Positions 15,808-24,900 of a stretch of 34,555 nt of DNA are shown here, piece by piece (position 1 is the stretch's first letter; each line of letters begins with the position of its first letter). The translations under genes and the position numbers were made by a program. The notes under the pieces are model-generated. The model saw nothing but the letters and a program-made list of their open reading frames with translations. It ran no database searches and was not told the origin of the DNA. The stretch comes from an uncultured Eubacterium sp. (GTDB lineage: Bacteria; Bacillota; Clostridia; Lachnospirales; Lachnospiraceae), in NCBI GenBank assembly GCA_905236225.1, contig CAJOPM010000122.1, positions 1 through 34,555 on the forward strand, read 5' to 3'.

Positions 15808-16503
15808 ATGAAGAGAGTACTGCTTAAACTTAGCGGAGAAGCTCTTGCCGGAGATAACAAGAGTGGATTTGATGAAGAAACGGTGCGCCGTGTTGCAAAA
15901 CAGGTGAAAAGCATTGTATCATCCGGTGTTGAAGTTGCTATTGTAATTGGCGGCGGTAATTTTTGGCGAGGCAGACAAAGTAATGCAATTGACAGGACAA
16001 AGGCAGATCAAATTGGTATGCTTGCCACTGTTATGAATTGTATTTACACCTCAGAGGTCTTTAGATCAGAAGGCTTAAAGACAGAGATTATGACACCGTT
16101 TGTTTGTGGCGCTTTTACAAAGCTTTTTTCTAAGGATGAGACAAATGCAGCATTTAGCGAGGGTAAAGTAGTATTCTTTGCCGGTGGTACCGGTCATCCG
16201 TATTTTTCTACTGATACAGCAACTATTCTTAGGGCTGTTGAGATAGAAGCTGATGCTATATTACTTGCAAAGGCAGTGGATGGTGTATATGACAGTGATC
16301 CTAAGACAAACAGGGATGCTAAGCGATATGATGAAGTTACAATTCAAGAAGTAATTGACAAAAAGCTTGCTGTTGTTGATTTGACTGCTTCTATTATGTC
16401 AATGGAGAACAAGATGCCGATGTATGTTTTTGCATTACAGGAAGAGAATAGTATTATCAAAGCGATAAGCGGCAGTTTTAATGGGACATATGTTAGTGTC
16501 TAA
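15808..16503 (+). CDS. pyrH: Uridylate kinase (UMP kinase) PyrH
   Basis: PyrH phosphorylates UMP to UDP, the first committed step to UTP, CTP and the UDP-sugars needed for wall synthesis. The 231-aa protein belongs to the bacterial amino-acid-kinase-fold type: LKLSGEALAG at the start, VIGGGNFWRG (nucleotide/UMP site), TADQIGML-like ADQIGMLATVMN, FAGGTGHPYFSTDTA, and KAVDGVYDSDP. Its ATG follows the bactofilin stop by one base, so translation is likely coupled. frr follows in the conserved pyrH-frr order. Confidence 0.98.
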   Translation: MKRVLLKLSGEALAGDNKSGFDEETVRRVAKQVKSIVSSGVEVAIVIGGGNFWRGRQSNAIDRTKADQIGMLATVMNCIYTSEVFRSEGLKTEIMTPFVCGAFTKLFSKDETNAAFSEGKVVFFAGGTGHPYFSTDTATILRAVEIEADAILLAKAVDGVYDSDPKTNRDAKRYDEVTIQEVIDKKLAVVDLTASIMSMENKMPMYVFALQEENSIIKAISGSFNGTYVSV

Positions 16504-16513
16504 GGGAGGAAAG

Positions 16514-17068
16514 ATGGACGAGAGATTAAATCAGTATGAAGTTAAGATGGGAAAATCATACGATAATTTAATAAATGAATATGCATCTATCAGAGCCGGA
16601 AGGGCGAATCCACATGTTCTTGACAGCATAAAGGTAGATTATTACGGAACACCTACACCTTTGCAGCAGGTCGCAAACGTATCTGTTCCTGAGCCTAGAT
16701 TAATTCAAATCCAGCCTTGGGAAAACAGTATGGTAAAGGAAATTGAAAAGGCTATTCTTACATCAGATTTAGGGATTAATCCTACTAATGATGGAAAGGC
16801 TATTAGACTGGTATTTCCTGAACTTACCGAAGAAAGAAGAAAAGAGCTTGCAAAAGATGTCAAGAAAAAAGGAGAGAATACCAAGGTTGCAGTCAGAAAT
16901 ATCAGACGTGATGCGAATGATGCAATGAAAAAACTTGGTAAATCCTCGGATATTTCTGAAGATGAGATTAAAGAGCTTGAAGAGGAAATTCAAAAGCTTA
17001 CCGATAGTTATATCAAGAAGATAGATGAGGCCGTTGAGGTCAAGTCTAAAGAGATACTTACAGTATAG
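16514..17068 (+). CDS. frr: Ribosome recycling factor
   Basis: RRF, with EF-G, splits post-termination ribosomes. The ATG at 16514 has GGGAGG a few bases upstream and gives 184 aa, the standard length; an ATG-like start at 16481 would overlap pyrH by 23 bases and add 11 foreign residues. Recognisable segments are RAGRANPHVLDSIKVDYYGT, the LIQIQPWE strand, NPTNDGKAIRLVFPELTEERR, and the KVAVRNIRRDAND helix. A terminator follows 24 bases after the stop. Confidence 0.98.
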   Translation: MDERLNQYEVKMGKSYDNLINEYASIRAGRANPHVLDSIKVDYYGTPTPLQQVANVSVPEPRLIQIQPWENSMVKEIEKAILTSDLGINPTNDGKAIRLVFPELTEERRKELAKDVKKKGENTKVAVRNIRRDANDAMKKLGKSSDISEDEIKELEEEIQKLTDSYIKKIDEAVEVKSKEILTV

Positions 17069-17091
17069 ATTATTATTAATAAATGTGATTT

Positions 17092-17134
17092 AAAGCCTGT
17101 CTGAGAATATTTAATTGTGCGGACAGGCTTTTGT
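17092..17134 (+). terminator. Intrinsic terminator after frr
   Basis: AAAGCCTGTC (17092-17101) pairs perfectly with GACAGGCTTT (17122-17131) across a 20-base loop, followed by TTTTG. The T-run is short, so some readthrough into uppS is possible; no clear promoter is seen between it and uppS. Confidence 0.75.
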
Positions 17135-17153
17135 ATAGATTGTGAGGTCGCTT

Positions 17154-17864
17154 ATGAATATACCGCAACATGTAGCCATTATACTTGATGGTAACGGAAG
17201 ATGGGCTAAACAAAAAGGTATGCCGAGAAACTATGGTCATATGCAAGGTGCTAAAACCTTAGAAGAAATAGTAGAAGCTGCATGGGATTTTGGAATTAAA
17301 TATTTGACTGTATATGCTTTTTCGACTGAAAACTGGAACAGACCGGACGGAGAAATACATGCCCTTATGAATTTGTTTAGAACATATCTAAAGAAATGCC
17401 ATAAATTATGTGTAAAGCATAATATTAAGATGAAGATAATTGGTGATATAGAGGGGCTTAGTGAAGATATCCGGGAACTAATTGTAAATCTTGAGGAGAT
17501 ATCAAAGGATTTTACAGGATTAAATCTTGTGATTGCACTTAATTATGGAAGTCGTAATGAGATGATACGTGCAATCAAAAAGATGACACATAAAGTTATA
17601 TCAAACGAAATTCAAATTGATGATATCGATGAGCAGCTTTTTAGTAATATGCTTGATACAGCGAAAATTCCGGATCCGGATTTTTTGATTAGAACGAGTG
17701 GAGAACTAAGGATTTCTAATTATCTTTTGTGGCAAATAGCATATAGTGAACTTTATTTTACTGATGTTGCTTGGCCTGATTTTCATAAAGACAAACTAAA
17801 AGAGGCACTTGATGAATATTCATCAAGACAAAGAAGATTTGGAAAGGTTGATGTAAATGCTTAA
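17154..17864 (+). CDS. uppS: Isoprenyl transferase, undecaprenyl diphosphate synthase
   Basis: UppS condenses farnesyl diphosphate with eight isopentenyl units (cis) to make the C55 carrier for peptidoglycan and other wall polymers. ATG 17154 is preferred because GTGAGG (17142-17147) lies 6 bases upstream; a GTG start at 17142 would use that site itself as codons. The 236-aa product has HVAIILDGNGRWA with catalytic D12, the YLTVYAFSTENW segment, and RTSGELRISNYLLWQIAYSE followed by FTDVAWPDF. Length and motifs match the family. It overlaps cdsA by 8 bases. Confidence 0.97.
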   Translation: MNIPQHVAIILDGNGRWAKQKGMPRNYGHMQGAKTLEEIVEAAWDFGIKYLTVYAFSTENWNRPDGEIHALMNLFRTYLKKCHKLCVKHNIKMKIIGDIEGLSEDIRELIVNLEEISKDFTGLNLVIALNYGSRNEMIRAIKKMTHKVISNEIQIDDIDEQLFSNMLDTAKIPDPDFLIRTSGELRISNYLLWQIAYSELYFTDVAWPDFHKDKLKEALDEYSSRQRRFGKVDVNA

Positions 17865-18660
17865 AACGCGTGTTATAAGCGGCGCAATATTAGCGCTGAT
17901 TCTGTTTGTTTTGCTTATTGCAGGCGGTAACTATCTTCTGATAGCTACCGGGGCTGTATCTGTAATTGGTATGTATGAACTTTATAAAGTTTTCAAGATT
18001 CAGAATAATGCAATAGCCTATGTTGGTTATATTGCATCTGTGGTTTATTTTTTAAATCTTAAATTTTCATTTATTGCTGATGTTAAGATGCTGTTTTTGT
18101 TAGCTCTTATTGTTATGCTTTTTATTTTTGTTTTTTCTTATCCTAAAGTACATGCTACCCAGTTGATGGCAGCGTTTTTTGCTATATTTTATGTTGCACT
18201 AATGTTGTCTTGTGTTTATCTCACAAGAGAGCTTGAGGCAGGGAAATATTTAGTTTGGCTTATTTTCATATGCTCATGGGTTTGTGATACTTGTGCTTAT
18301 TTTGTTGGGGTAAAATTTGGAAAGCATAAGATGGCACCTGTTTTAAGTCCCAAAAAATCAAAAGAAGGTGCGATAGGAGGTATAGTCGGCTCGGCCGTAA
18401 TTGCGCTTCTATTTGGAATAATATTTGGAAGAAATATGGATATGAGTTTTACGCAGATACTGCTTTTCCCGGTTATTTGTGCTATTGGCGGTTTTATTTC
18501 AATGATAGGTGATTTAGCTGCATCAGCTATAAAAAGATTTTATGAAATCAAGGATTATGGCAATCTTATACCCGGACATGGAGGTATTTTGGACAGGTTT
18601 GACAGCGTAATTATTACAGCGCCAATAGTTTACTATTTGTCGGTTTATTTTTTTAGATAA
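17857..18660 (+). CDS. cdsA: Phosphatidate cytidylyltransferase (CDP-diglyceride synthase)
   Basis: CdsA makes CDP-diacylglycerol from phosphatidic acid and CTP, the branch point for membrane phospholipids. The 267-aa protein is mostly hydrophobic, with about seven to eight membrane segments. The C-terminal signature SAIKRFYEIKDYGNLIPGHG followed by GILDRFDS is complete, including the conserved K, D and DRxD metal-binding region. It starts 8 bases inside the uppS end and is followed 11 bases later by dxr. The gene order uppS-cdsA-dxr-rseP is conserved across Firmicutes. Confidence 0.97.
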   Translation: MLKTRVISGAILALILFVLLIAGGNYLLIATGAVSVIGMYELYKVFKIQNNAIAYVGYIASVVYFLNLKFSFIADVKMLFLLALIVMLFIFVFSYPKVHATQLMAAFFAIFYVALMLSCVYLTRELEAGKYLVWLIFICSWVCDTCAYFVGVKFGKHKMAPVLSPKKSKEGAIGGIVGSAVIALLFGIIFGRNMDMSFTQILLFPVICAIGGFISMIGDLAASAIKRFYEIKDYGNLIPGHGGILDRFDSVIITAPIVYYLSVYFFR

Positions 18661-18671
18661 GAGTGATTAAA

Positions 18672-19823
18672 ATGAGAAAAATTTCAATTTTAGGTTCGAC
18701 CGGTTCTATAGGAACTCAAACATTATCTGTAATTGAAGAACAAAAAGATATAAAGGTAGTAGCTTTATCGGCAGGAAAGAACATTGAACTTTTAGAAAAA
18801 CAAATTAGAGCATTTAACCCACATATTGTTTCCGTTGCGGATGAGGATGATGCAAAAAAACTAAAGGTTGCAACCAAAGATATTTCTAATCTGGTCATTA
18901 TGCATGGTATGGAAGGTTTAGAAGCAGTTGCCACAGAAAAAGACGCAGAGGTTGTAGTTACGGCAATAGTTGGAATGCTGGGAATTAAACCGACGATTGC
19001 TGCGATTAATGCCGGTAAAGATATTGCATTGGCAAATAAAGAGACATTAGTTTGTGCCGGACACATAATCATGCCGCTTGCTGCAAAAACGGGCGTAAAA
19101 ATTATTCCTGTTGACAGTGAACATTCAGCGATTTTTCAATCATTAAACGGAGAGAGAGCTAATCATATAAATAAAATTCTACTTACAGCTTCAGGCGGGG
19201 CATTTAGAGGCATGAATAAAAGCATGCTTTGTAATGTTACGGTTGAACAGGCGCTCAAACATCCAAATTGGTCGATGGGAAAAAAAGTTACTATTGACTC
19301 TGCTACACTGGTGAATAAAGGATTAGAAGTAATTGAGGCACATTGGCTCTTTGGCGTTGAACCTGATAAAATATGTGTTTTAATACATCCGCAAAGCATT
19401 GTTCACTCTATGGTGGAGTATGTTGACGGAGCAGTTATAGCGCAACTTGGCGTTCCAACAATGAGACTGCCTATACAGTATGCTCTTTATTATCCTATAA
19501 GAAGACCTCTTTTGGGTACTAAGCTGGATTTATTTGATGTAGCCAAGTTGGAATTTTATAAGCCTGATATCGATACTTTTAAAGGTTTAAAGCTTGCATA
19601 TGATGCTATAAATAAAGGTGGAAATATGCCGACGATTTTTAATGCTGCAAATGAAGAAGCAGTAAAATTGTTTCTAGATAACAAGATTAAATTTCTTGAT
19701 ATATATGATGTGATTTGCAGACAAATGGATGATATGCAATATATTGAAGAGCCTACAATAAATCAGATTTTAGATGATCAGCAGATGATTATTGAGAATA
19801 TAAATAGCCAATTTGCGAGGTAA
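18672..19823 (+). CDS. dxr: 1-deoxy-D-xylulose 5-phosphate reductoisomerase
   Basis: Dxr (IspC) catalyses the NADPH-dependent second step of the MEP isoprenoid pathway, making 2-C-methyl-erythritol 4-phosphate; it is the fosmidomycin target. ATG 18672 gives 383 aa; a GTG three codons upstream is possible but less likely. Visible are the dinucleotide motif LGSTGSIGTQTL, the ALANKETLV segment, and metal-binding D148-S149-E150 in VDSEHSAIFQ. LTASGGAFRG and HPNWSMGKKVTIDSATLVNK follow. It works with uppS and ispG in this cluster to supply and use isoprenoid units. Confidence 0.97.
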   Translation: MRKISILGSTGSIGTQTLSVIEEQKDIKVVALSAGKNIELLEKQIRAFNPHIVSVADEDDAKKLKVATKDISNLVIMHGMEGLEAVATEKDAEVVVTAIVGMLGIKPTIAAINAGKDIALANKETLVCAGHIIMPLAAKTGVKIIPVDSEHSAIFQSLNGERANHINKILLTASGGAFRGMNKSMLCNVTVEQALKHPNWSMGKKVTIDSATLVNKGLEVIEAHWLFGVEPDKICVLIHPQSIVHSMVEYVDGAVIAQLGVPTMRLPIQYALYYPIRRPLLGTKLDLFDVAKLEFYKPDIDTFKGLKLAYDAINKGGNMPTIFNAANEEAVKLFLDNKIKFLDIYDVICRQMDDMQYIEEPTINQILDDQQMIIENINSQFAR

Positions 19824-19831
19824 GGATAGAA

Positions 19832-20881
19832 TTGATTGTATTAAAGATAATAATTGCAATTATAATTTTTAGCATAATTATAATATTTCATGAATTTGGG
19901 CATTTTTTACTGGCAAAATTAAATGATATTCAAGTGAATGAATTTTCGCTTGGGTTTGGACCGACAATAGTCAGTATTCAGGGAAAAGAAACTAAATTTT
20001 CTCTCAAATTGTTGCCTTTTGGAGGTTCATGTGCAATGGAAGGCGAAGATGGTGATAGCGATAGCAAGAGAGCTTATTCTAATAAAAGTGTTTTAGCGAG
20101 GTTTTGCGTTGTCGCAGCAGGTCCTGTATTTAACTTTATAATGGCTTTTATATTTTCTGTTATATTGATTGGTAGTATTGGAATTGATCTTCCTGAGATT
20201 TCTCAGGTTATGGATGGATATCCGGCACAAGAAGCGGGAATTTTGGAAAATGATAAGATTATTAAATTAGACAACACCAAAATTTATACGTTTAGAGATG
20301 TCTCTATGTATACGTTCTTCCACTCGGGGCAAAAAATTAATGTAACATATCAAAGGGGTGATGAGATTTATAATACAGTTATCACACCGCGATATGACAA
20401 AGAGTCTGATGCATATTATATAGGTTTATATGGCAGCTCAAACAGAAGTAAAGTTGGTGCGCTTAGTGTTATCGGATATGGAATACATGAGGTTAAATAT
20501 TGGATTAGTTACACTATCCATTCGCTTTTTTGGCTTCTAACAGGTCGTATAAGCCTTAATGATATGTCTGGACCGGTTGGTATAATACAGACAATAGGTA
20601 ATACATATGAAGCTGGTATGCAGTCGGGAGGATTAACGCTTGCAGTTGTTAATCTTTTGAATATTTCAATATTGTTATCGGCTAACTTAGGTGTGGTTAA
20701 CCTGATTCCGTTTCCGGCTTTAGATGGCGGAAGATTGCTTTTTATGATAATAGAAGGAATCAGACGTAAAAAAATTAATCCTGACAAAGAAGGGTATGTG
20801 CATTTTATTGGGTTTGTAATTTTGTTAGGATTTATGGCTATTGTGCTATTTAATGATATCAGGAAATTGTTTTTACAATAA
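19832..20881 (+). CDS. rseP: Site-2 protease family intramembrane zinc metalloprotease (RseP/RasP)
   Basis: This membrane protease cleaves transmembrane segments of regulatory proteins such as anti-sigma factors, and signal peptide remnants. A TTG start with AAGGA 5 bases upstream is used; no ATG or GTG lies at a sensible place. The 349-aa product has HEFGH (H20, E21, H24) in the first membrane helix and a PDZ domain at about 125-200 (PAQEAGILENDKIIKLD). The distal motif NLIPFPALDGGRLLF near 290-305 supplies the third metal ligand. Three to four membrane segments are seen. The gene follows dxr by 8 bases. Confidence 0.95.
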   Translation: MIVLKIIIAIIIFSIIIIFHEFGHFLLAKLNDIQVNEFSLGFGPTIVSIQGKETKFSLKLLPFGGSCAMEGEDGDSDSKRAYSNKSVLARFCVVAAGPVFNFIMAFIFSVILIGSIGIDLPEISQVMDGYPAQEAGILENDKIIKLDNTKIYTFRDVSMYTFFHSGQKINVTYQRGDEIYNTVITPRYDKESDAYYIGLYGSSNRSKVGALSVIGYGIHEVKYWISYTIHSLFWLLTGRISLNDMSGPVGIIQTIGNTYEAGMQSGGLTLAVVNLLNISILLSANLGVVNLIPFPALDGGRLLFMIIEGIRRKKINPDKEGYVHFIGFVILLGFMAIVLFNDIRKLFLQ

Positions 20882-20903
20882 AGAGTCAACAGGTAGTTTA
20901 ATT

Positions 20904-21962
20904 ATGATTACAAGAAGAAAATCAGATGTAATAAAAATTAAGGACATATATATCGGCGGAGATAATCCTATAGCTATTCAATCTATGGCAAATGTTGCAA
21001 CGACTGATACGGATGCGGTTATCAAACAGATTTTAAGTTTAGAAGAAGCAGGTTGCGATATTATGAGAGTCGCTGTATCTGATATGGAAGCAGCTAAGGC
21101 AATTTCTGTAATACAAAAGCATATACATATTCCGCTTGTAGCTGATATACATTTTGACTATAGGCTTGCGATTGCGGCCATGGAGTATGGAGCCGACAAG
21201 ATACGTATTAATCCCGGAAATATTGGCTCTTTTGATAGAATAAGAGCTGTTGTAGAAAGAGCAAAACAAGGGAATATACCAATAAGAGTAGGTGTAAATT
21301 CCGGTTCTTTAGAAAAAGATATCATAAAAAAGTACGGTGGAGTGACTGCAGCGGGATTAGTTGAGAGTGCGCTTGATAAAGTAAAGATTATAGAAGATAT
21401 GGGATATAAAAATCTTGTTATCAGCATTAAATCATCTGATGTAATGATGTGTGTGGATGCTCATAAAATGATAGCTGATAAGACTCCCTATCCTTTGCAT
21501 GTTGGTATTACTGAAGCGGGAACGCCATTTAGCGGGAATATTAAGTCGGCGATAGGCCTTGGACTTATTATCGGAGCAGGAATCGGAGATACCATTAGAG
21601 TCTCACTTACATCTGATCCAATAGAAGAAATAAAATCAGCTAAAGAAATACTTAAAACACTTGGCATAAGGAAATCAGGCATTGATGTAGTGTCATGTCC
21701 GACATGTGGACGCACAAAAATTGATTTGATTTCTTTGGCAGAAAAAGTGAACGATATTACCGATAATTATGATGCAAACCTTAAGGTGGCTGTTATGGGA
21801 TGCGCGGTTAACGGACCTGGTGAAGCTAAAGAGGCAGATCTTGGAATAGCCGGAGGATGTGGTGAAGGACTTATATTCTCGAAAGGAGAGATTATAAAAA
21901 AAGTTCCGGAAGATATGCTTTTGGCTGAATTTACAAAAGAACTAGAAAAACTTTTAAATTAG
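20904..21962 (+). CDS. ispG: 4-hydroxy-3-methylbut-2-en-1-yl diphosphate synthase (IspG/GcpE)
   Basis: IspG is the [4Fe-4S] enzyme of the penultimate MEP pathway step, giving HMBPP from the cyclic diphosphate. ATG 20904 gives 352 aa, the usual length of the short bacterial form; the longer frame from 20841 lies inside rseP. The iron-sulfur ligands are visible: C265 and C268 in SCPTCGRT, C300 in GCAVNGPGEA, with E307 following. Other family segments are GGDNPIAIQSMANVATTD, PLVADIHFDYRLA and LHVGITEAGT. The ribosome binding site is weak (only an AGG). In Bacillus the gene before polC in this cluster is proS; ispG at this place is common in Clostridia. Confidence 0.97.
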   Translation: MITRRKSDVIKIKDIYIGGDNPIAIQSMANVATTDTDAVIKQILSLEEAGCDIMRVAVSDMEAAKAISVIQKHIHIPLVADIHFDYRLAIAAMEYGADKIRINPGNIGSFDRIRAVVERAKQGNIPIRVGVNSGSLEKDIIKKYGGVTAAGLVESALDKVKIIEDMGYKNLVISIKSSDVMMCVDAHKMIADKTPYPLHVGITEAGTPFSGNIKSAIGLGLIIGAGIGDTIRVSLTSDPIEEIKSAKEILKTLGIRKSGIDVVSCPTCGRTKIDLISLAEKVNDITDNYDANLKVAVMGCAVNGPGEAKEADLGIAGGCGEGLIFSKGEIIKKVPEDMLLAEFTKELEKLLN

Positions 21963-21974
21963 TCGGGTGATAAA

Positions 21975-24900
21975 ATGTCAAAAAGCTTTCAGGAAGTATT
22001 TCAGGGATTAAATTTTTCCGAAGATGAAAAAAATGTATTTTTAGAATCCACAATAGAAAGACTTTCAGTTAACAAGAAAAAAACTTATTTCAGAGTTTAT
22101 TTATCAGCACATCATCTAATTGAAAAAAAATATATTATAGCACTTGAAAATCGTATAAAATCTCAGATTTTCAGTAATGAAAATACCATTGTAAAAGTAT
22201 ATGAAAAATTTGATCTTTCATCACTTTATAATGCTAAATATCTTTGGGAGCAATATAAAGACAGTATCTTTTACGAGTTAAAGAGCATTAATATGCTTGA
22301 CTATCAGATACTTAGTGATGCAAAGATCGAATTTATCGATGAGCGCAAGATGCTTATACGTATAGAAGAGACAATCATTGCTGAAGAAAGAGCGGCAAAG
22401 CTTATAGAGTATCTTGATAAAGTATTTTCTGAGAGGTGTGGTATTGATTTAGAGATTCGGGTTGAGTATATAAGAGGAAATTTCGAAAAAGAAAAAGAGA
22501 TATCTAAATACGAGATGGATATGCAGATTAGCCGAATTATAGACTCTAAGGCTGAGCATTTAAATCAAAAAGAAGCAAGCGTTAATAAAGCTAAGATTGA
22601 TACTAATGATGTTCTTAAGAAAAGGCATTCTTTAAAAGATAAAGGCAAACAAATAAAAAAGCAAAATTCATCTGTAATATTTGGCTATGACTTTGATGAG
22701 AGTGAATTTAGTGATATTAACAGCATCGAAGGTGAAAATGTTGAGGTTATTATAAGAGGAGAGATTATATCACTTGATGAAAGGGAACTTAAGAACTCTA
22801 AATATCTTATTACATTTGCAATAACAGATTTTACTGATACAATTAAAGCTAAGATTTTCCTTAAGCAAGAGATGTATGAAGAGATTATTCCTGTGCTTAA
22901 AAAGGGTGAGTTTGTTTTTGTAAAGGGAAATATAACGTTTGACTCTTATGATAAAGAAGTGATGATTTCGCATGTAAAGGGCATAAAAAAAGCGGCTGAC
23001 TTTAGAAGTGTTCGTGAAGATGATTATCCGCAAAAGAGGGTAGAGCTTCATTGTCATACAAAAATGTCTGAGATGGATGCTGTCACTGATGTCAAAGATT
23101 TGATAAAACGCGCAAAAAAATGGGGACATAAAGCCCTTGCAGTTACAGATCATGGAGTAGTGCAGGCATTTACCGATGCAAACCATGCAGTTGACCCTTC
23201 GGATGATTTTAAGGTTATATATGGTGTTGAGGCTTATTTAGTAGATGATTTAAAAACAGTCATATTCAATAATAAAGGGCAAACCCTTTTAGATGATTTT
23301 GTGGTCTTTGATATAGAGACCACCGGTTTTAATGCCCAAAATTGCAATATTATCGAAATAGGTGCAGTTAAAATTTCCAAAGGAAAAATTGTTGATAATT
23401 TCTCAAGCTTTGTTAATCCGCATAAACCTATACCTCTTAGAATTGAACAATTAACACAAATTAAGGATGAAATGGTCATAGATGCGCCGGATATCAGCGT
23501 AGTATTAAAAGACTTTATGGAATTTTGCAAAGGATGTGTGCTTGTTGCACATAATGCGGAATTTGATACCGGGTTTATAAAGAAAAACTGCGAGGATTTA
23601 TCTATAGAATATGATTTTACGCATGTTGACACTATGCAGATATCAAGAATGCTTCTAACTGATCTTGGCAAGCATACATTAGACCGAATTGCCAAATATC
23701 TTAAAATTCCGCTTGAAAGCCATCACAGAGCAGTGGATGATGCAAAGTGTACAGCTCAGATTTTCCTGCGATTTATAAAAATGTTTGAAGATCTTGATAT
23801 AAATAATCTTAGCCAGATAGAGAAGATGGCCAAAACTTCTGTAGACTTGGTTATGAAATCCCCCTCGTATCATGCGATAATACTTGCTACTAATGATATT
23901 GGCAGAATTAATTTATATAGATTGATAAGCCTCTCACACCTTAAATACTTTTATAAAAGGCCTAGAATACCTAAGAGCGAATATATGAAATATAAAGAAG
24001 GCCTTATTATTGGAAGCGCGTGTGAAGCAGGTGAATTATACAGAGCGATATTAGACGGGGCCAGTCCTGAGCGTATATCAAAACTAGTTGAATTTTATGA
24101 TTATCTTGAAATACAGCCATTGGGAAATAACGAATTTTTGACTTTAGGAGATGATCCGCGCCTTAAATCGATGGAGGAAGTTAAACAGATTAATATGCAG
24201 ATTGTTAAACTTGCCGAGCAGTTTGATAAGCCGTGTGTTGCAACGTGTGATGTGCATTTTATGGATCCTGAGGATGAAGTGTACAGAAGAATTATAATGG
24301 CGGGTAAAGGGTTTAAAGATGCAGACAATCAGGCGCCGCTTTATCTTAGAACAACCAAAGAAATGCTTGAGGAGTTTTCGTATTTAGGAGATGAAAAGGC
24401 AAAAGAAGTAGTTATAACAAATACGAATAAAATAGCAGATATGTGTGAGAAAATATCGCCGGTACGCCCTGATAAATGTCCGCCGGTAATAGAAAATTCA
24501 GATCAAACACTTAGAAAAATCTGTTATGATAAAGCGCATGATATGTATGGGGATGACTTGCCGAAAATTGTTGAAGAAAGACTCGAAAGAGAACTTACAT
24601 CAATTATTTCCAATGGATATGCAGTAATGTATATTATTGCGCAAAAACTTGTATGGAAATCAGTAGAAGATGGATATTTGGTCGGTTCTAGAGGATCTGT
24701 TGGCTCTTCGTTTGTGGCTACTATGTCAGGAATTACTGAAGTTAATCCGCTTAGGGCTCATTATAGATGCGAAAATTGTAAATACAGTGATTTTGATTCT
24801 GAGCTTGTACTATCATATGGTGGAAAATCCGGATGCGATATGCCTGATAAAACATGTCCTGTATGTGGCAAGCCGCTTACAAAAGATGGTTTTGATATTC

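Noticed and set aside
17142..17153. GTG 17142 as the uppS start
   Set aside because: The GTGAGG there is better explained as the ribosome binding site of ATG 17154, which gives the usual family N-terminus.
22770..23186. 138-aa open frame on the minus strand inside polC
   Set aside because: It is a shadow of polC codons, rich in Phe, Ile, Cys and Tyr with no domain pattern or start signal.
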